Positions 16,368 to 25,550 are shown, counted from the first letter of the stretch. The stretch is DNA of 64,000 bases from Streptomyces sp. ISL-87 (GCF_018614095.1 NZ_JAGGOY010000112.1:2123-66122); one strand, 5' to 3'. The notes: generated by a model not told the origin, from the sequence alone. Program-made: numbers and translations.

Positions 16368-16745
16368 TCAGCGGACGCCGGCGCCGCGGCTCACGCTGCG
16401 CGCCCACATCACCAGCGGTATCTGGAGCGGCAGGCGGCCGATGGTCACGGCCTGGACGGCGGGGGAGCCGCGGCGCGCGTCGACGGCCATCTTCACGTTC
16501 GCGGGGAAGACGCCGACGAAGAACGCCGCCGTGGCCAGCGCCGCCACCCGGCGGGTCCGCGGATGCGCGACGCCGACGGCGAGGGCGAGCTCGGCCGCGC
16601 CGCTCGCGTACGTCCACTGCCGCGGGCTGCCCGGCAGGGAGCGGGGGACTATCGCGTCGAACTGCTTCGGCGCGACGGCGTGCGCCACCGCCGCCCCGGC
16701 CAGTAGGCCGGCGAGCAGCAAGGGGGAGGAGGGGGTGCGCGGCAT
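16368..16745 (-). CDS. DoxX-like membrane protein
   Basis: A 125-residue membrane protein with four predicted helices, resembling DoxX/DoxD-type proteins: LLLAGLLAGAAVAHAV, then FDAIVPRSLPGSPRQWTY, ASGAAELALAVGVA, AALATAAFFVGVFPANVKMAVDARRG and the C-terminal RLPLQIPLVMWA. FPANVKMA is a motif of this subgroup. Function is not established. It is divergent from the YCII/ECF42 pair and shares its 187-bp promoter region. The ATG at 16745 is preceded by GAGAGGATTCCCG on the minus strand. Confidence 0.82.
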   Translation of the reverse strand: MPRTPSSPLLLAGLLAGAAVAHAVAPKQFDAIVPRSLPGSPRQWTYASGAAELALAVGVAHPRTRRVAALATAAFFVGVFPANVKMAVDARRGSPAVQAVTIGRLPLQIPLVMWARSVSRGAGVR

Positions 16746-16829
16746 CGGGAATCCTCTCGGAGGGGCCTGGGTCCGCGATCCTACTCGCGGGTAATGACGG
16801 GTCGGCGGCCCAGGTGGCCGCTCCGAAAG

Positions 16830-16843
16830 ATTCTTTGAAGAAT
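16830..16843. promoter_or_regulatory. Palindrome between DoxX-like and YCII genes
   Basis: ATTCTT-TG-AAGAAT is a perfect 6-bp inverted repeat in an AT-rich patch between the divergent genes, just upstream of the predicted sigma-factor promoter. It could be a repressor site; the binding protein is unknown. Confidence 0.45.
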
Positions 16844-16854
16844 TTCCGTGGAGC

Positions 16855-16880
16855 TGTCGATCCAGGCGTCTCCCGTTCGA
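16855..16880 (+). promoter_or_regulatory. Predicted ECF42-dependent promoter
   Basis: TGTCGA (16855-16860) is followed after 17 bp by CGA (16878-16880), about 52 bp before the YCII start codon. As I recall, ECF42 sigma factors recognise TGTCGA at -35 and a CGA/TC-type -10, and their genes are usually linked to YCII/DGPF genes. The ECF42 gene directly downstream makes this the likely target promoter. Confidence 0.6.
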
Positions 16881-16932
16881 CGCAGGAGTGAGAGGCAGGG
16901 AAAGCCCCCGCCCTTCCGACCGAGGAGTCACC

Positions 16933-17292
16933 ATGCCGCGCTTCCTTTCGATGATCCGTATCGACGAGAAGAGCCTCCCCGCCGACACCGCCTTCCCCGC
17001 AGACTTCGAGCAGCGCATGGGCGCGCTGATGGAGGAGATCACCAAGGCCGGCGTCATGCTGGACACCGCCGGACTGCTCCCCACCTCCGAGGGGACCAGG
17101 GTCACCTGGTCCGGCGGCAAGCTCAGCTACACCGACGGTCCCTTCACCGAGACCAAGGAGGTCGTCGGCGGCTACGCCATCCTCCAGGCCAAGGACAAGG
17201 CCGAGGCGCTGGAGTGGACCAAGCGGTTCCTGGAGATCCACCCCGAGCACTGGACGGTCGGCGCCGAGCTCCGGCAGATCGCCGAAGGCTGA
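16933..17292 (+). CDS. YCII/DGPF-family protein
   Basis: A 119-residue protein of the YCII-related family. The signature DGPFTETKEVVGGYAILQ lies near residues 67-85, preceded by the opening PRFLSMIRIDE and followed by LEIHPEH. The fold is ferredoxin-like; some relatives act as small hydrolases or lyases, but the role of this DGPF subgroup is not settled. It is typically encoded beside ECF42 sigma factors and controlled by them, as here. ATG 16933 follows GAGGAG. Confidence 0.92.
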   Translation: MPRFLSMIRIDEKSLPADTAFPADFEQRMGALMEEITKAGVMLDTAGLLPTSEGTRVTWSGGKLSYTDGPFTETKEVVGGYAILQAKDKAEALEWTKRFLEIHPEHWTVGAELRQIAEG

Positions 17293-17297
17293 TCCGG

Positions 17298-17313
17298 CCG
17301 GTCGGCCGACCGG
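17298..17313. repeat. 16-bp perfect palindrome
   Basis: CCGGTCGGCCGACCGG lies a few bases after the YCII stop, within a run of CGGCC-rich repeats before the sigma gene. It may act as a weak intercistronic hairpin. Confidence 0.5.
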
Positions 17314-17389
17314 TCGGCCCGCTGGCCGGCCGCCCGGCACCGTGCGGCCCCGCCGCGTTTGCCCTGCCTCGTCACGGCTGCTCTGATGG

Positions 17390-18637
17390 GTGGCCGTGAC
17401 GGCAGTGAGTACGGCCCAGGCGGTCGAAGCGGTGTTCAGGATCGAGTCCGCGCGGATCATCGCCGGCGTCGCCCGGATCGTGCGGGACGTCGGCATCGCC
17501 GAGGAACTCGCGCAGGACGCGCTGGTCGCCGCGCTCGAACAGTGGCCGGAGTCCGGTGTACCGGACAGACCGGGAGCATGGCTGATGGCCACCGCCAAGA
17601 ACCGGGCGATCGACCTCGTGCGCCGCAAGGAGACCTACGCGCGCAAGCTCGCGGAGGTCGGCCGCACCCTGGAGGACGCGCCGCCGCCCGCCGAGCCGGC
17701 GGCCCCGGACGACATCGACGACGACCTGCTCCGCCTGATCTTCACCGCCTGCCATCCCGTGCTGGCGACCGAGGCCCGGATCGCGCTCACCCTGCGCCTG
17801 ATGGGCGGGCTCACCACCCAGGAGATCGCCCGCGCGTTCCTCACCTCCGAGCCGGCCGTCGCCCAGCGCATCGTCCGGGCGAAGCGGGCGCTGGCCAAGG
17901 CCGGGGTGCCCTTCGAGGTCCCCTACGGCGCCGACCGCGAGGAACGGCTCGCCTCCGTGCTGGAGGTCATCTACCTCATCTTCAACGAGGGCTACTCGGC
18001 CACCGCCGGCGACGACCTCGTCCGCCCCGCCCTGTGCGAGGACGCGCTCCGGCTGGCCCGTGTGCTGGCCGGCCTGATGCCGAAGGAGCCCGAGGTGCAC
18101 GGCCTGGCGGCGCTGCTGGAGTTCCAGGCCTCCCGGATCGCCGCCCGGACCGGCCCGGGCGGCGAGCCCGTACTGCTCGCCGACCAGAACCGGGCCAAGT
18201 GGAACCGCATGCTCATCCGCCGGGGCGTCGAGGCCATGCACCGCGCTGGCAGCGGCCCCTACTCCGTCCAGGCCGCGATCGCCGGCTGCCATGCGGACGC
18301 CGTCCGCTACGAGGACACCGACTGGCCGACGATCGCCGCGCTCTACGGGCGGCTCGTCATGCTGATCCCGTCCCCGGTGGTGGAGCTGAACCGGGCGGTC
18401 GCCGTCTCCATGGCGCAGGGGCCGGAGGCGGCGCTCCCGCTGGTGGACGCCCTCGCGACAGAACCGGCCCTGCGCGCCTACCACTTGCTGCCGAGCGTCC
18501 GGGGCGACCTGCTGGAGCGGCTGGGCCGTCGGCCGGAGGCCCGCGCCGAGTTCGAACGGGCCGCCTCGCTCACGCACAACGCCCGGGAGCGGGCCCTGCT
18601 GCTGCTGCGACGCGCGGCGGACGTGTCCGACGCCTGA
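17390..18637 (+). CDS. ECF42-type RNA polymerase sigma factor
   Basis: A 415-residue sigma factor. Region 2 spans about residues 10-75 (ESARIIAGVARIVRDVGIAE, ELAQDALVAALEQWP, PGAWLMATAKNRAIDLVRR) and region 4 about 115-165 (LRLMGGLTTQEIARAFLTSE, AVAQRIVRAKRAL). A C-terminal extension of some 230 residues with TPR-like helices (LPSVRGDLLERLGRRPEARA) replaces an anti-sigma factor and marks the ECF42 group, where it is needed for activity. The YCII gene lies 97 bp upstream. GTG starts at 17390 or 17396 are both possible. It likely activates the YCII promoter. Confidence 0.93.
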   Translation: MAVTAVSTAQAVEAVFRIESARIIAGVARIVRDVGIAEELAQDALVAALEQWPESGVPDRPGAWLMATAKNRAIDLVRRKETYARKLAEVGRTLEDAPPPAEPAAPDDIDDDLLRLIFTACHPVLATEARIALTLRLMGGLTTQEIARAFLTSEPAVAQRIVRAKRALAKAGVPFEVPYGADREERLASVLEVIYLIFNEGYSATAGDDLVRPALCEDALRLARVLAGLMPKEPEVHGLAALLEFQASRIAARTGPGGEPVLLADQNRAKWNRMLIRRGVEAMHRAGSGPYSVQAAIAGCHADAVRYEDTDWPTIAALYGRLVMLIPSPVVELNRAVAVSMAQGPEAALPLVDALATEPALRAYHLLPSVRGDLLERLGRRPEARAEFERAASLTHNARERALLLLRRAADVSDA

Positions 18638-18645
18638 ACGTCCGG

Positions 18646-20106
18646 TCAGGCCTTGACGGGCGACTCGGCCGACCGTCGGGGCGGCGTCAGCGCGACGGGC
18701 CTGCGGAAGCCGCCCGCGCGGGCGATCTCCTGGACCGTCAGCCGCAGTGCCTCCTGGAAGTCGCCCATCGTGCGGCGCGCCGCCGGGGTGTCGACGTAGA
18801 GGGAGTTCATGTGCAGCCCCTCCGCGTCCCGCTGGAACCACGAGCAGGCCCCGTTGGCGCGCGCCGACCACACGTGCGTCGAGGGGCGCCACTCGTCATG
18901 GCGCTCGGCGCCCGCGATCTTCCGGATGTCGATGTACGAGAAGAAGTTGACCGGGTACGGCCAGGAGCGGGCGGCGAACTCCTCGGGCGCCAGCAGCTCC
19001 CACGCCCGGACGAACGGCACGTCGATGTGGCCGATCATCTCGGTGAACCCGGCCCGGACCCCGGCCATGACCTGGGCGAAGTCCCGGCCGGGCGAGGCGT
19101 CGAACTCGATGGGCATGGTGTTGACGAACCAGCCCACCGCGTTCGTCCACGCGCCTCGGCCGCGCTCGCTCACCGGCATGAAGCCCCGGTAGACACCGGG
19201 CCCGCCGCCCTCGCGCAGGCACACGGCGACCGCCGCGAGCACCCCCATGAACGGCTTCCCGTCGACCGCCAGACAGGCCTTCTCGAACACCTCCGTCTCG
19301 GCGGCGTCCAGCAGTTGGGAGGCCTCGTTGACGATCGGGTACATCCGGTCCGGCTCCACACCGAGGTCGAGCGGGAACCTCGGGAAGAACTCGCCGTTCC
19401 GCTCGATGAACGAGTTCCAGTAGCCGAGGCGTTCGTCCTGGGCGTCGATGGTGAGGTAGCGCCGCCGCTGCTCGTCGGCGAAGTCGAGATAGCTGGGGGC
19501 GGTCGCCGGCAGCCCGGCGTCCTCGCCGCGGCACAGGGCCTCGTAGTCGGTCATCACCTCGCGGACCACGATCGGCATCGACAGTCCGTCGCAGACGATG
19601 TGGTCGAAGGCCAGGTACACCGTCGCGGAGTCCTCGCGGAGCACGGCGCCCATCGTGAACAGCGGCCAGGACAGCGTGTCGATGCTCTGCGTGAACCGGT
19701 CGACCAGGAAGCCGCGCAGCCGCTCGGAGGTCTCGAAGGTGCCCACGTACTCGGCGTCGAGCGCGAGCTCGTCGGCGGCGAACGGCTCGCACGCCAGCTC
19801 TCCGGCCAGCCGCAGGAACTCGCACCGCAGCACCTCGTGCCGCCGTGCGAAGGCCAGCAGGGCCTGGGCCAGGGCCGGTTCGTCCAGCGGCCCCGTCACT
19901 TCGAAGGTGACCGCGATCCACGAGGCGACGAGGTCGTCGGACGCACGGCTTTCCTCGGCGACGGTGAAGTGCTTGTCCTGGTTGAAGGACGCCCTCCTGT
20001 CCGCCGCGTCACCCCGGCCCGCGGCCTCCGCCGCCGTGGACCGCAACCGCCACTCGACCACCCGTCCGGGCGCCACGTGGTGCATCTCCAGAGGAAATTG
20101 CCGCAT
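18646..20106 (-). CDS. Stand-alone condensation-domain protein
   Basis: A 486-residue protein of the NRPS condensation/acyltransferase superfamily. The active-site motif reads AFDHIVCDGLS near residue 168, the HHxxxDG motif with the first His replaced by Asp but the catalytic second His kept. Other family blocks are AFARRHEVLRCEF, SYLDFADEQRRR, VGWFVNTMPIEF and a C-terminal YVDTPAARR. It would form an amide or ester between carrier-bound or free acyl groups. No adenylation or carrier domain lies in the window, so it acts alone or on a distant system. ATG 20106 follows GAAGGGATG. Confidence 0.87.
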   Translation of the reverse strand: MRQFPLEMHHVAPGRVVEWRLRSTAAEAAGRGDAADRRASFNQDKHFTVAEESRASDDLVASWIAVTFEVTGPLDEPALAQALLAFARRHEVLRCEFLRLAGELACEPFAADELALDAEYVGTFETSERLRGFLVDRFTQSIDTLSWPLFTMGAVLREDSATVYLAFDHIVCDGLSMPIVVREVMTDYEALCRGEDAGLPATAPSYLDFADEQRRRYLTIDAQDERLGYWNSFIERNGEFFPRFPLDLGVEPDRMYPIVNEASQLLDAAETEVFEKACLAVDGKPFMGVLAAVAVCLREGGGPGVYRGFMPVSERGRGAWTNAVGWFVNTMPIEFDASPGRDFAQVMAGVRAGFTEMIGHIDVPFVRAWELLAPEEFAARSWPYPVNFFSYIDIRKIAGAERHDEWRPSTHVWSARANGACSWFQRDAEGLHMNSLYVDTPAARRTMGDFQEALRLTVQEIARAGGFRRPVALTPPRRSAESPVKA

Positions 20107-20196
20107 TCGTCATCCCTTCGCCCCCAGAGTCAACCCCCAGGCCCTAACGACACCCGCCCCGCGGAGGTGACGCCCGTCTCCGGCCGGGACCCCAGG

Positions 20197-20577
20197 TCAC
20201 CCGCGGCGGGCGCGGAGGAGGCGGAAGCGGCGGCGGGGCCGGCGGCGGGGCCGGCGGCGGGGCGCGGGGGCCGTCGGCCAGGGGCCGTGGGATTCGAGTT
20301 CGTCGGCAAGCCGGGACAGGAAGTCGCGGAACTCGGCCTCCTCGTAGTGACGGCAGCCCGGGTACGGCTCGAAGGACGCGGCGAGCGCGTTGTCCGCCGC
20401 CACGACCGCGCGCAAGGCCGCCACCTGGGCGGCCATCGGCTTGTCGCACACCGGCTCCACCTGCATCGCCACCGCGTACCGGCGGACCAGCTCCTCGTCG
20501 AGTTCGGACGGCCCGCCCGTGAACATCGCCTGATACAGAATGCAGTTGACCAGGCCGTACGCCCATTCCTCGGGCAT
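20197..20577 (-). CDS. Hypothetical protein with Arg-rich tail
   Basis: A 126-residue protein of unknown function. Residues 1-100 look folded and mainly helical (MPEEWAYGLVNCILYQAMFT, DEELVRRYAVAMQVEP, CRHYEEAEFRDFLSRLADEL). The last 25 residues are Arg/Pro-rich and encoded by GC-rich repeats of CGGCGGGG, which suggests repeat-driven growth of the C-terminus. It lies 90 bp upstream of the condensation-domain gene on the same strand and may be co-transcribed with it. Confidence 0.6.
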   Translation of the reverse strand: MPEEWAYGLVNCILYQAMFTGGPSELDEELVRRYAVAMQVEPVCDKPMAAQVAALRAVVAADNALAASFEPYPGCRHYEEAEFRDFLSRLADELESHGPWPTAPAPRRRPRRRPRRRFRLLRARRG

Positions 20578-20807
20578 TGCCCTCCCCCTTCGCCGCCTCT
20601 TCGCCGCCTGTGCCTCGGCCGGCAGCGCGCCCTCGCGGCCGGAGCCGGGCCAGGGTCGTCTGCGGCGCGGCCAACGGACAGCGGACGATGCTGTCAGATT
20701 CGAACGCGCGGTGGAAGGGACTTGCGTGAACGATGAAACGAATGAGCAAATGCGAAAGGGCGGCGCTCCAGGAGGCGTTCGCCGTTCGATTCGAGGGGGA
20801 TCCCACC

Positions 20808-21515
20808 ATGACGCAGCAGCAGCTCACCACCGTGGCGCCCATGGTGGTGGTGGACGGCTTGCACCGCAGCTTCGGGGCCGGAGAACGGGCCGTACACGCC
20901 GTGCGGGGGGTGTCGTTCGAGCTTCGACGCGGGGAACTCACCGCCCTCAAGGGGCGTTCCGGTTCTGGCAAGACCACCCTGCTCAACCTGGTCGGCGGGC
21001 TGGACACCCCGACGAGCGGCAGCGTCTCGCTCGACGGCACGGACCTGGCCGAGCTGGACGAGCCGGGACTGCTCGCGCTGCGCCGTGAGCGGATCGGGTT
21101 CGTGTTCCAGTCGTTCGGCCTGATCCCGGTGCTGACGGCGGCCGAGAACGTCGGAGTGCCGATGCGGATGCGCAAACTCCCGGCGAAGCAGCGCGAGGAG
21201 CGGGTCCGCACCCTGCTGGCCCTGGTCGGGCTCGCCGATCACGCCGAGCAGCGCCCCGGCGAACTCTCCGGCGGCCAGCAGCAGCGCGTCGCCGTGGCCC
21301 GCGCCCTGGCCAACGACCCCGCCCTGATCATCGCGGACGAGCCCACCGGCCAGCTGGACTCCGAGACGGGCCGCTCGATCATGCAGCTGCTGCGCGCGGT
21401 GGTGCGCAGCGAGGGCGTCACCGTCCTGGTCGCCACCCACGACCCGGCCCTGATGGAACTCGCCGACCGGGTGGTGGAACTGCGCGACGGCCGCATCGTA
21501 GAGCCGGCTGCGTAG
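20808..21515 (+). CDS. ABC transporter ATP-binding protein, LolD/MacB type
   Basis: A 235-residue ATPase with Walker A GRSGSGKTT, a Q-loop (FVFQSFGLIPVLTAAENV), the signature LSGGQQQRVAVARAL, Walker B ALIIADEPTG and the switch VATHDPALM. It resembles ATPases that drive FtsX/MacB-like permeases (LolCDE type) handling lipoproteins, peptides or antibiotics. No permease lies on the same strand; the nearest FtsX permease at 22519-24828 converges and already has its own ATPase. This one may be an orphan or may serve that permease. ATG 20808 has GAGGGGGA upstream. Confidence 0.92.
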   Translation: MTQQQLTTVAPMVVVDGLHRSFGAGERAVHAVRGVSFELRRGELTALKGRSGSGKTTLLNLVGGLDTPTSGSVSLDGTDLAELDEPGLLALRRERIGFVFQSFGLIPVLTAAENVGVPMRMRKLPAKQREERVRTLLALVGLADHAEQRPGELSGGQQQRVAVARALANDPALIIADEPTGQLDSETGRSIMQLLRAVVRSEGVTVLVATHDPALMELADRVVELRDGRIVEPAA

Positions 21516-21607
21516 CCGCTGAGCAGCCGCCCGTATCAGGTCTCCGGTCCCGTCCGCGGCGCGCGGAGCGCGCGTGGTCCGCCGTCCGCGGGCGGTGATG
21601 GCCGACA

Positions 21608-22471
21608 GTGGGCGGCGTGGATGTGGATGAGGTCATCGAGAGCCTGTACGGGCTGTCCCCGGCGAGGTTCACGGCGGCCCGGGACGAGGCGGCCGCCCGG
21701 GTGAAAGCGGAAGGCGACCCGGCCGGGGCGAAGCGGATCGCGGGGCAGCGGCGACCGACACTGGCGGCCTGGGCGTCGAACATGCTGGTACGGGCGAAGC
21801 CGGACGAGGTCGGGCAGTTCCTCCAGCTGGGGCAGGCGCTGCGCACGGCGCACCGCTCCCTGGACGGGGACCAGTTGCGCGATCTGTCGCACCAGCAGCA
21901 CGTGGTGATCGGAGCCCTCGCCCGGGAGGCACACCGGCTGGCGGAGGAGGCGGGGACACCGGTGTCCGAGGGCGTGGTGCGGGAGGTCGAGCGGATCCTG
22001 CACGCCGTGCTCGCCGACCCGGAGGCAGCCGAGTCCTGGGCCTCGGGGCGGCTCGCGAAGGCCCCCGCGCTGACGGCCCAGTTCCCTGCCGTCGACGCGG
22101 GCGCGGCGGCGCCCGTAGCGCCCGCGAAGCCCGCTCCTCCCGTAGCGCTCGCCCCGGACGCTGGTCCCGAAGCGCCCGCCCCTGAGCCTTACGACGACGG
22201 CCGCCTGGAGGAGGCCCGCGCCGCCGCCCAGGACGCCGCGCGGTCGGCGCAGGCCCGGGAGGACGAGCTGCGTCTGGCTGACGAGGTCCGGCAGCGGGCA
22301 GTTGCCGAGGCGGCCGCCGCGCGGGCCGCCGTCACGGAGGCCGAGGAGCGGTACCGCGAAGCAGGCCGGGCGGCGCGGCAGGCCCGCCTGGCGACCGCGG
22401 CCGCCGAGCGCCGGGTCAAGGAAGTGTCGGCCGACGGGAAACAGGGCAGCGGGGGCAGCGGGGGCGGCTGA
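21608..22471 (+). CDS. Hypothetical coiled-coil protein
   Basis: A 287-residue protein of unknown function. Residues 1-150 form a helical domain (VIESLYGLSPARFTAARDEA, AWASNMLVRAKPDEVGQFLQ). An Ala/Pro-rich linker (about 160-195) leads to a long Ala/Glu/Arg coiled coil to residue 275, and a Gly/Ser tail ends the protein. The GTG start at 21608 is poorly supported by a ribosome site. It follows the orphan ABC ATPase after 92 bp and converges on the FtsX permease. Confidence 0.68.
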   Translation: MGGVDVDEVIESLYGLSPARFTAARDEAAARVKAEGDPAGAKRIAGQRRPTLAAWASNMLVRAKPDEVGQFLQLGQALRTAHRSLDGDQLRDLSHQQHVVIGALAREAHRLAEEAGTPVSEGVVREVERILHAVLADPEAAESWASGRLAKAPALTAQFPAVDAGAAAPVAPAKPAPPVALAPDAGPEAPAPEPYDDGRLEEARAAAQDAARSAQAREDELRLADEVRQRAVAEAAAARAAVTEAEERYREAGRAARQARLATAAAERRVKEVSADGKQGSGGSGGG

Positions 22472-22518
22472 CGGGCGGCTGACGGGCGGCGACGCGGGAC
22501 GGCCTCGTCCAGCGCCCG

Positions 22519-24828
22519 CTATTCGGTGTGCAGCACCGTGGCGATCGTCATCCGGGCCGCCGACCGGGCCGGGATCAGCGCGCCCAGGACGGCGATCACG
22601 ACTCCCGCCAGCAGCAGTCCGGTGAGCTGCGGCGCGTGCCACACGTCCTTCATCGACTCCGGGAAGGCCACCACCCCGACGTTGTCCACGACGACCCGGT
22701 GCGCGAGGACCCCGAGCGGGATCCCCAGCAGTCCGCCGACCGCGCCCACGCCCGCCACCGAGGTCACGGTCATGGCCACGACCTGCCGCTGGGTCATGCC
22801 GATGGACTTGAGCATGCCCAGGTCCCGGCGGCGCTCCCGGGTGTTCAGCAGCACGGTGTTGAACACGCCCAGCGAGGCGACGACGGTCAGCAGCAGGGTG
22901 AACACCGAGGAGAACCCGACGACGGTGGCGGTGGGGGCGTTCACCGAGTCGGCCACGTTCGCGCTCAGGCCGGGATCGATTGCCTCGACCGCCTCGGCGT
23001 AGGCGTGGGCGTCGCTGCCGCGGGCGAGCCGGACCCCGTAGTCGATCGCGCGCGGGTCCGGGTCGAGCCGGGTGAAGGTCTCCCAGGTGGACTCCAGGGC
23101 CCGGGCGTCGCCGTCGATGAGTTTGCCGACGATGGTCGCGGGCGCCTGTCGGCCGTTCAGTTCCAGGGTGATCCGGTCACCGACCGCCAGTCCGCGCTGG
23201 GTCAGGAACCCCGGACCCGCCGCGACCTCGCCCGCGCCCTCGGGCCGGCGCCCCTCGACGATGCGGAACGCGGTCGCGGAGGTGTCCCCGCGGTAGAAGT
23301 CGGCGAAGGCGGGCTGTGTGTAGCCGACCAGGCTCACCTGGGCCAGTCCACGGGCGACCACGTCCTCGGCACCGGGCAACGAGCGCAGCCGCTCCTCGAT
23401 CTGCGCATCGCTCAGCCGGGGAACGGTGTGGCCGTTGCCCGGCGTACCCGTCTCCACGCCGACCCGGGGACCGCCGTCATCCTGAGCAGCGCTCCCGAAC
23501 GCGACCATGGTGGTGGTCAGTCCGGTCGTCAGGGTCACCGTGGTGACCCCCAGGACGATGGCGGCCGTGGTCAGCAGGGTGCGGGCCGGGCGGGCGAACG
23601 GCTGACCCAGGCCCAGGCTGACCGGGCGTGGCAGCCGGGTGGATGCGAGCAGGCGCTGCACGCGCAGCCCGCGCCCGGTCCGCGGCGCGCCGCCGGCGGA
23701 GATCGCCTCTGCGGCGGGCAGCCGGTGCGCCCGCAGTGCGGGGAGCAGAGCGGCGGCCAGGACGAGGGCGGGCATGCCCACCAGGCTGACGGCGGTGACC
23801 CAGCCGTCGATGCCGCCGACGGAGGCCCGGCCGGTCTCGATGCCGGAGAAGGCGACCTTCAGGATGGGCCCGGCCAGCGCGTGGCCGAGCGCCGTGCCGA
23901 GGACACAACCGACGACGGCGGGCACGGAGACCATCGTCAGGTAGACGGCGACCACCTGGTTCGGGGTGAAGCCCAGCGCCTTGAGCACGCCGATGTGCCG
24001 GTACCCGGAGACGACCGCTCCGCTGACCACGTTTCCGACGATGAGGGCGGAGACGAGGAGGCCGAGGACGCCGAACAGCGTCATGAACGGGAGGTAGGCG
24101 TCGGCCTGTGACGAGAACGCCTGCTTGAGCGTCAGGTAGGTCTGCGCGGCCCTCAGAGAGCCCTCGGGCAGCTCCGCGGTGGCCGCTGCCAGCCCGCTGC
24201 TGAGCTCCTTGTCCGTGGCCGACCGTGTGAAGCGGTAGAGCATCTGGGCGGAGGTGGGGTGCAGTGCGGCCACCTGCTCGGGTGTGACCCAGGCCGCCGC
24301 GGACTTGCTCATGCTGGTGGCGAATCCGACGACGGTGAGCGGCGGGACCCCCTCGGCCTCCAGCTTCGTGCCCAGCAGTTCCCGGTAGGGGCTGCCGTTG
24401 CCGGAGTAGTTGACGACGATCTCGCCGGGCGCGGTGGCCCAGCGCCCCTCCAGCAGCTCGATGCGGTCCACCGGACCGCCCGGGTCGGCCCGGCCCACCA
24501 CGGTGAGCGGACCGGCCGGCCTCCAGAGCCAGTCCCCCGGTACGTCGACGACCGCCTGGCGGAACGGGCCCGCGGCGGCTGCCACCCCCGGCCGGTGGGC
24601 CGTCCGGGCCAGTTGGGCGTCGGAGACCTTCCCCGTGTCATAGGTGGCGACGGTGTGCGCGCCGCGCTGTTTGGCGTACGCCGTGTCGAAGGGCCCCGAG
24701 GCGGCGGCGAGCAGCCCCAGGGCGAGCACGACGGTCGTGGTGGAGCACAGCACGACCAGGCCTATGACGATCGACTGGAGCCTGCGGCGTCTGACCGCCG
24801 CGCGCGAGGCCCGCCACACGGCGCTCAT
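22519..24828 (-). CDS. FtsX-family ABC transporter permease
   Basis: A 769-residue permease with the duplicated architecture of large FtsX/MacB-like proteins. Helices lie near the N-terminus (SIVIGLVVLCSTTTVVLALG), in a first three-helix FtsX block (about 250-390, FMTLFGVLGLLVSALIVGNV onwards), a linking helix (LLTTAAIVLGVTTVTLTTGL) and a second FtsX block at the C-terminus (LLTVVASLGVFNTVLL to LLLAGVVIAVLGALIPA). Large extracytoplasmic domains lie between. ATG 24828 overlaps the ATPase stop (ATGA), so the two are coupled. Such pairs, next to a two-component system as here, often give resistance to cell-envelope peptides. Confidence 0.93.
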   Translation of the reverse strand: MSAVWRASRAAVRRRRLQSIVIGLVVLCSTTTVVLALGLLAAASGPFDTAYAKQRGAHTVATYDTGKVSDAQLARTAHRPGVAAAAGPFRQAVVDVPGDWLWRPAGPLTVVGRADPGGPVDRIELLEGRWATAPGEIVVNYSGNGSPYRELLGTKLEAEGVPPLTVVGFATSMSKSAAAWVTPEQVAALHPTSAQMLYRFTRSATDKELSSGLAAATAELPEGSLRAAQTYLTLKQAFSSQADAYLPFMTLFGVLGLLVSALIVGNVVSGAVVSGYRHIGVLKALGFTPNQVVAVYLTMVSVPAVVGCVLGTALGHALAGPILKVAFSGIETGRASVGGIDGWVTAVSLVGMPALVLAAALLPALRAHRLPAAEAISAGGAPRTGRGLRVQRLLASTRLPRPVSLGLGQPFARPARTLLTTAAIVLGVTTVTLTTGLTTTMVAFGSAAQDDGGPRVGVETGTPGNGHTVPRLSDAQIEERLRSLPGAEDVVARGLAQVSLVGYTQPAFADFYRGDTSATAFRIVEGRRPEGAGEVAAGPGFLTQRGLAVGDRITLELNGRQAPATIVGKLIDGDARALESTWETFTRLDPDPRAIDYGVRLARGSDAHAYAEAVEAIDPGLSANVADSVNAPTATVVGFSSVFTLLLTVVASLGVFNTVLLNTRERRRDLGMLKSIGMTQRQVVAMTVTSVAGVGAVGGLLGIPLGVLAHRVVVDNVGVVAFPESMKDVWHAPQLTGLLLAGVVIAVLGALIPARSAARMTIATVLHTE

Positions 24829-25550
24829 ACGGTCGCCTCCAGTGTGGTGTCGTCGAGCACGCTCTCGCGGGCCACGCGCCCGTCGGCCACCTCGACCAGG
24901 CGGCTGGCGCACCGCGTGGCCAGCTGGGGATCGTGGGTGACGATCAGCAGGGTCTGGCCGATCTGGTTGAGGTCGATCAGCAGGTCCATGACCTGCTCGC
25001 CCGAGCGGCTGTCGAGGGCGCCGGTCGGCTCGTCGGCCAGCAGCAGCGCCGGACGGTTCATCAGCGCCCGGGCCACGGCCACGCGCTGGCGTTCGCCGCC
25101 GCTGAGCGTCGCCGGATAGTTGTTGCGGCGATCGGCCACCCCGAGTTCGTCGAGGAGTTCCAGGGCGCGGCGGCGGGCCGCTCTGGCCGGGGTTCCGGTC
25201 AGCTGGGCGGCCAGCGCCACGTTGTCCAGGGCCGGAAGATCGTCGATGAGGTTGAAGAACTGGAAGATCATGCCGACGCTGCGCCGGCGGAACAGGGCCA
25301 GCCCGGTCTCGTTCAGTTTCCCCAGGTCCTGGCCGTGCACCTCGACCGTGCCCGAGGTTGGGCGGTCCAGACCGGCCACCATGTTGAGGAGAGTGGACTT
25401 GCCGCAGCCGGAGGGCCCCATCACGGCGACCGCGTCGCCTTTGCGGATCTCCAGGGACAGCCCGTCCAGGGCTTTCGCGTCGCCGTACTCCTTGTGCACC
25501 CCGTCCAGCCGTACGACGACCTGCCGGGCACTGTCGTGATCAGTTGTCAT
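24825..25550 (-). CDS. ABC transporter ATP-binding protein
   Basis: A 241-residue ATPase with Walker A GPSGCGKST, Q-loop (GMIFQFFNLIDDLPALDNVA), signature LSGGERQRVAVARAL, Walker B LLLADEPTGALD and the switch VTHDPQLA. It is the partner of the FtsX-like permease directly downstream, whose start overlaps its stop. The divergent histidine kinase and response regulator genes begin 80 bp away and may control this pair, an arrangement known for peptide-antibiotic detoxification modules. Confidence 0.95.
   Translation of the reverse strand: MTTDHDSARQVVVRLDGVHKEYGDAKALDGLSLEIRKGDAVAVMGPSGCGKSTLLNMVAGLDRPTSGTVEVHGQDLGKLNETGLALFRRRSVGMIFQFFNLIDDLPALDNVALAAQLTGTPARAARRRALELLDELGVADRRNNYPATLSGGERQRVAVARALMNRPALLLADEPTGALDSRSGEQVMDLLIDLNQIGQTLLIVTHDPQLATRCASRLVEVADGRVARESVLDDTTLEATV

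Noticed and set aside
20808..25550. One continuous transporter operon
   Set aside because: The ATPase at 20808 and the coiled-coil protein are on the plus strand while the permease and its own ATPase are on the minus strand, so they cannot be one operon even if they interact.
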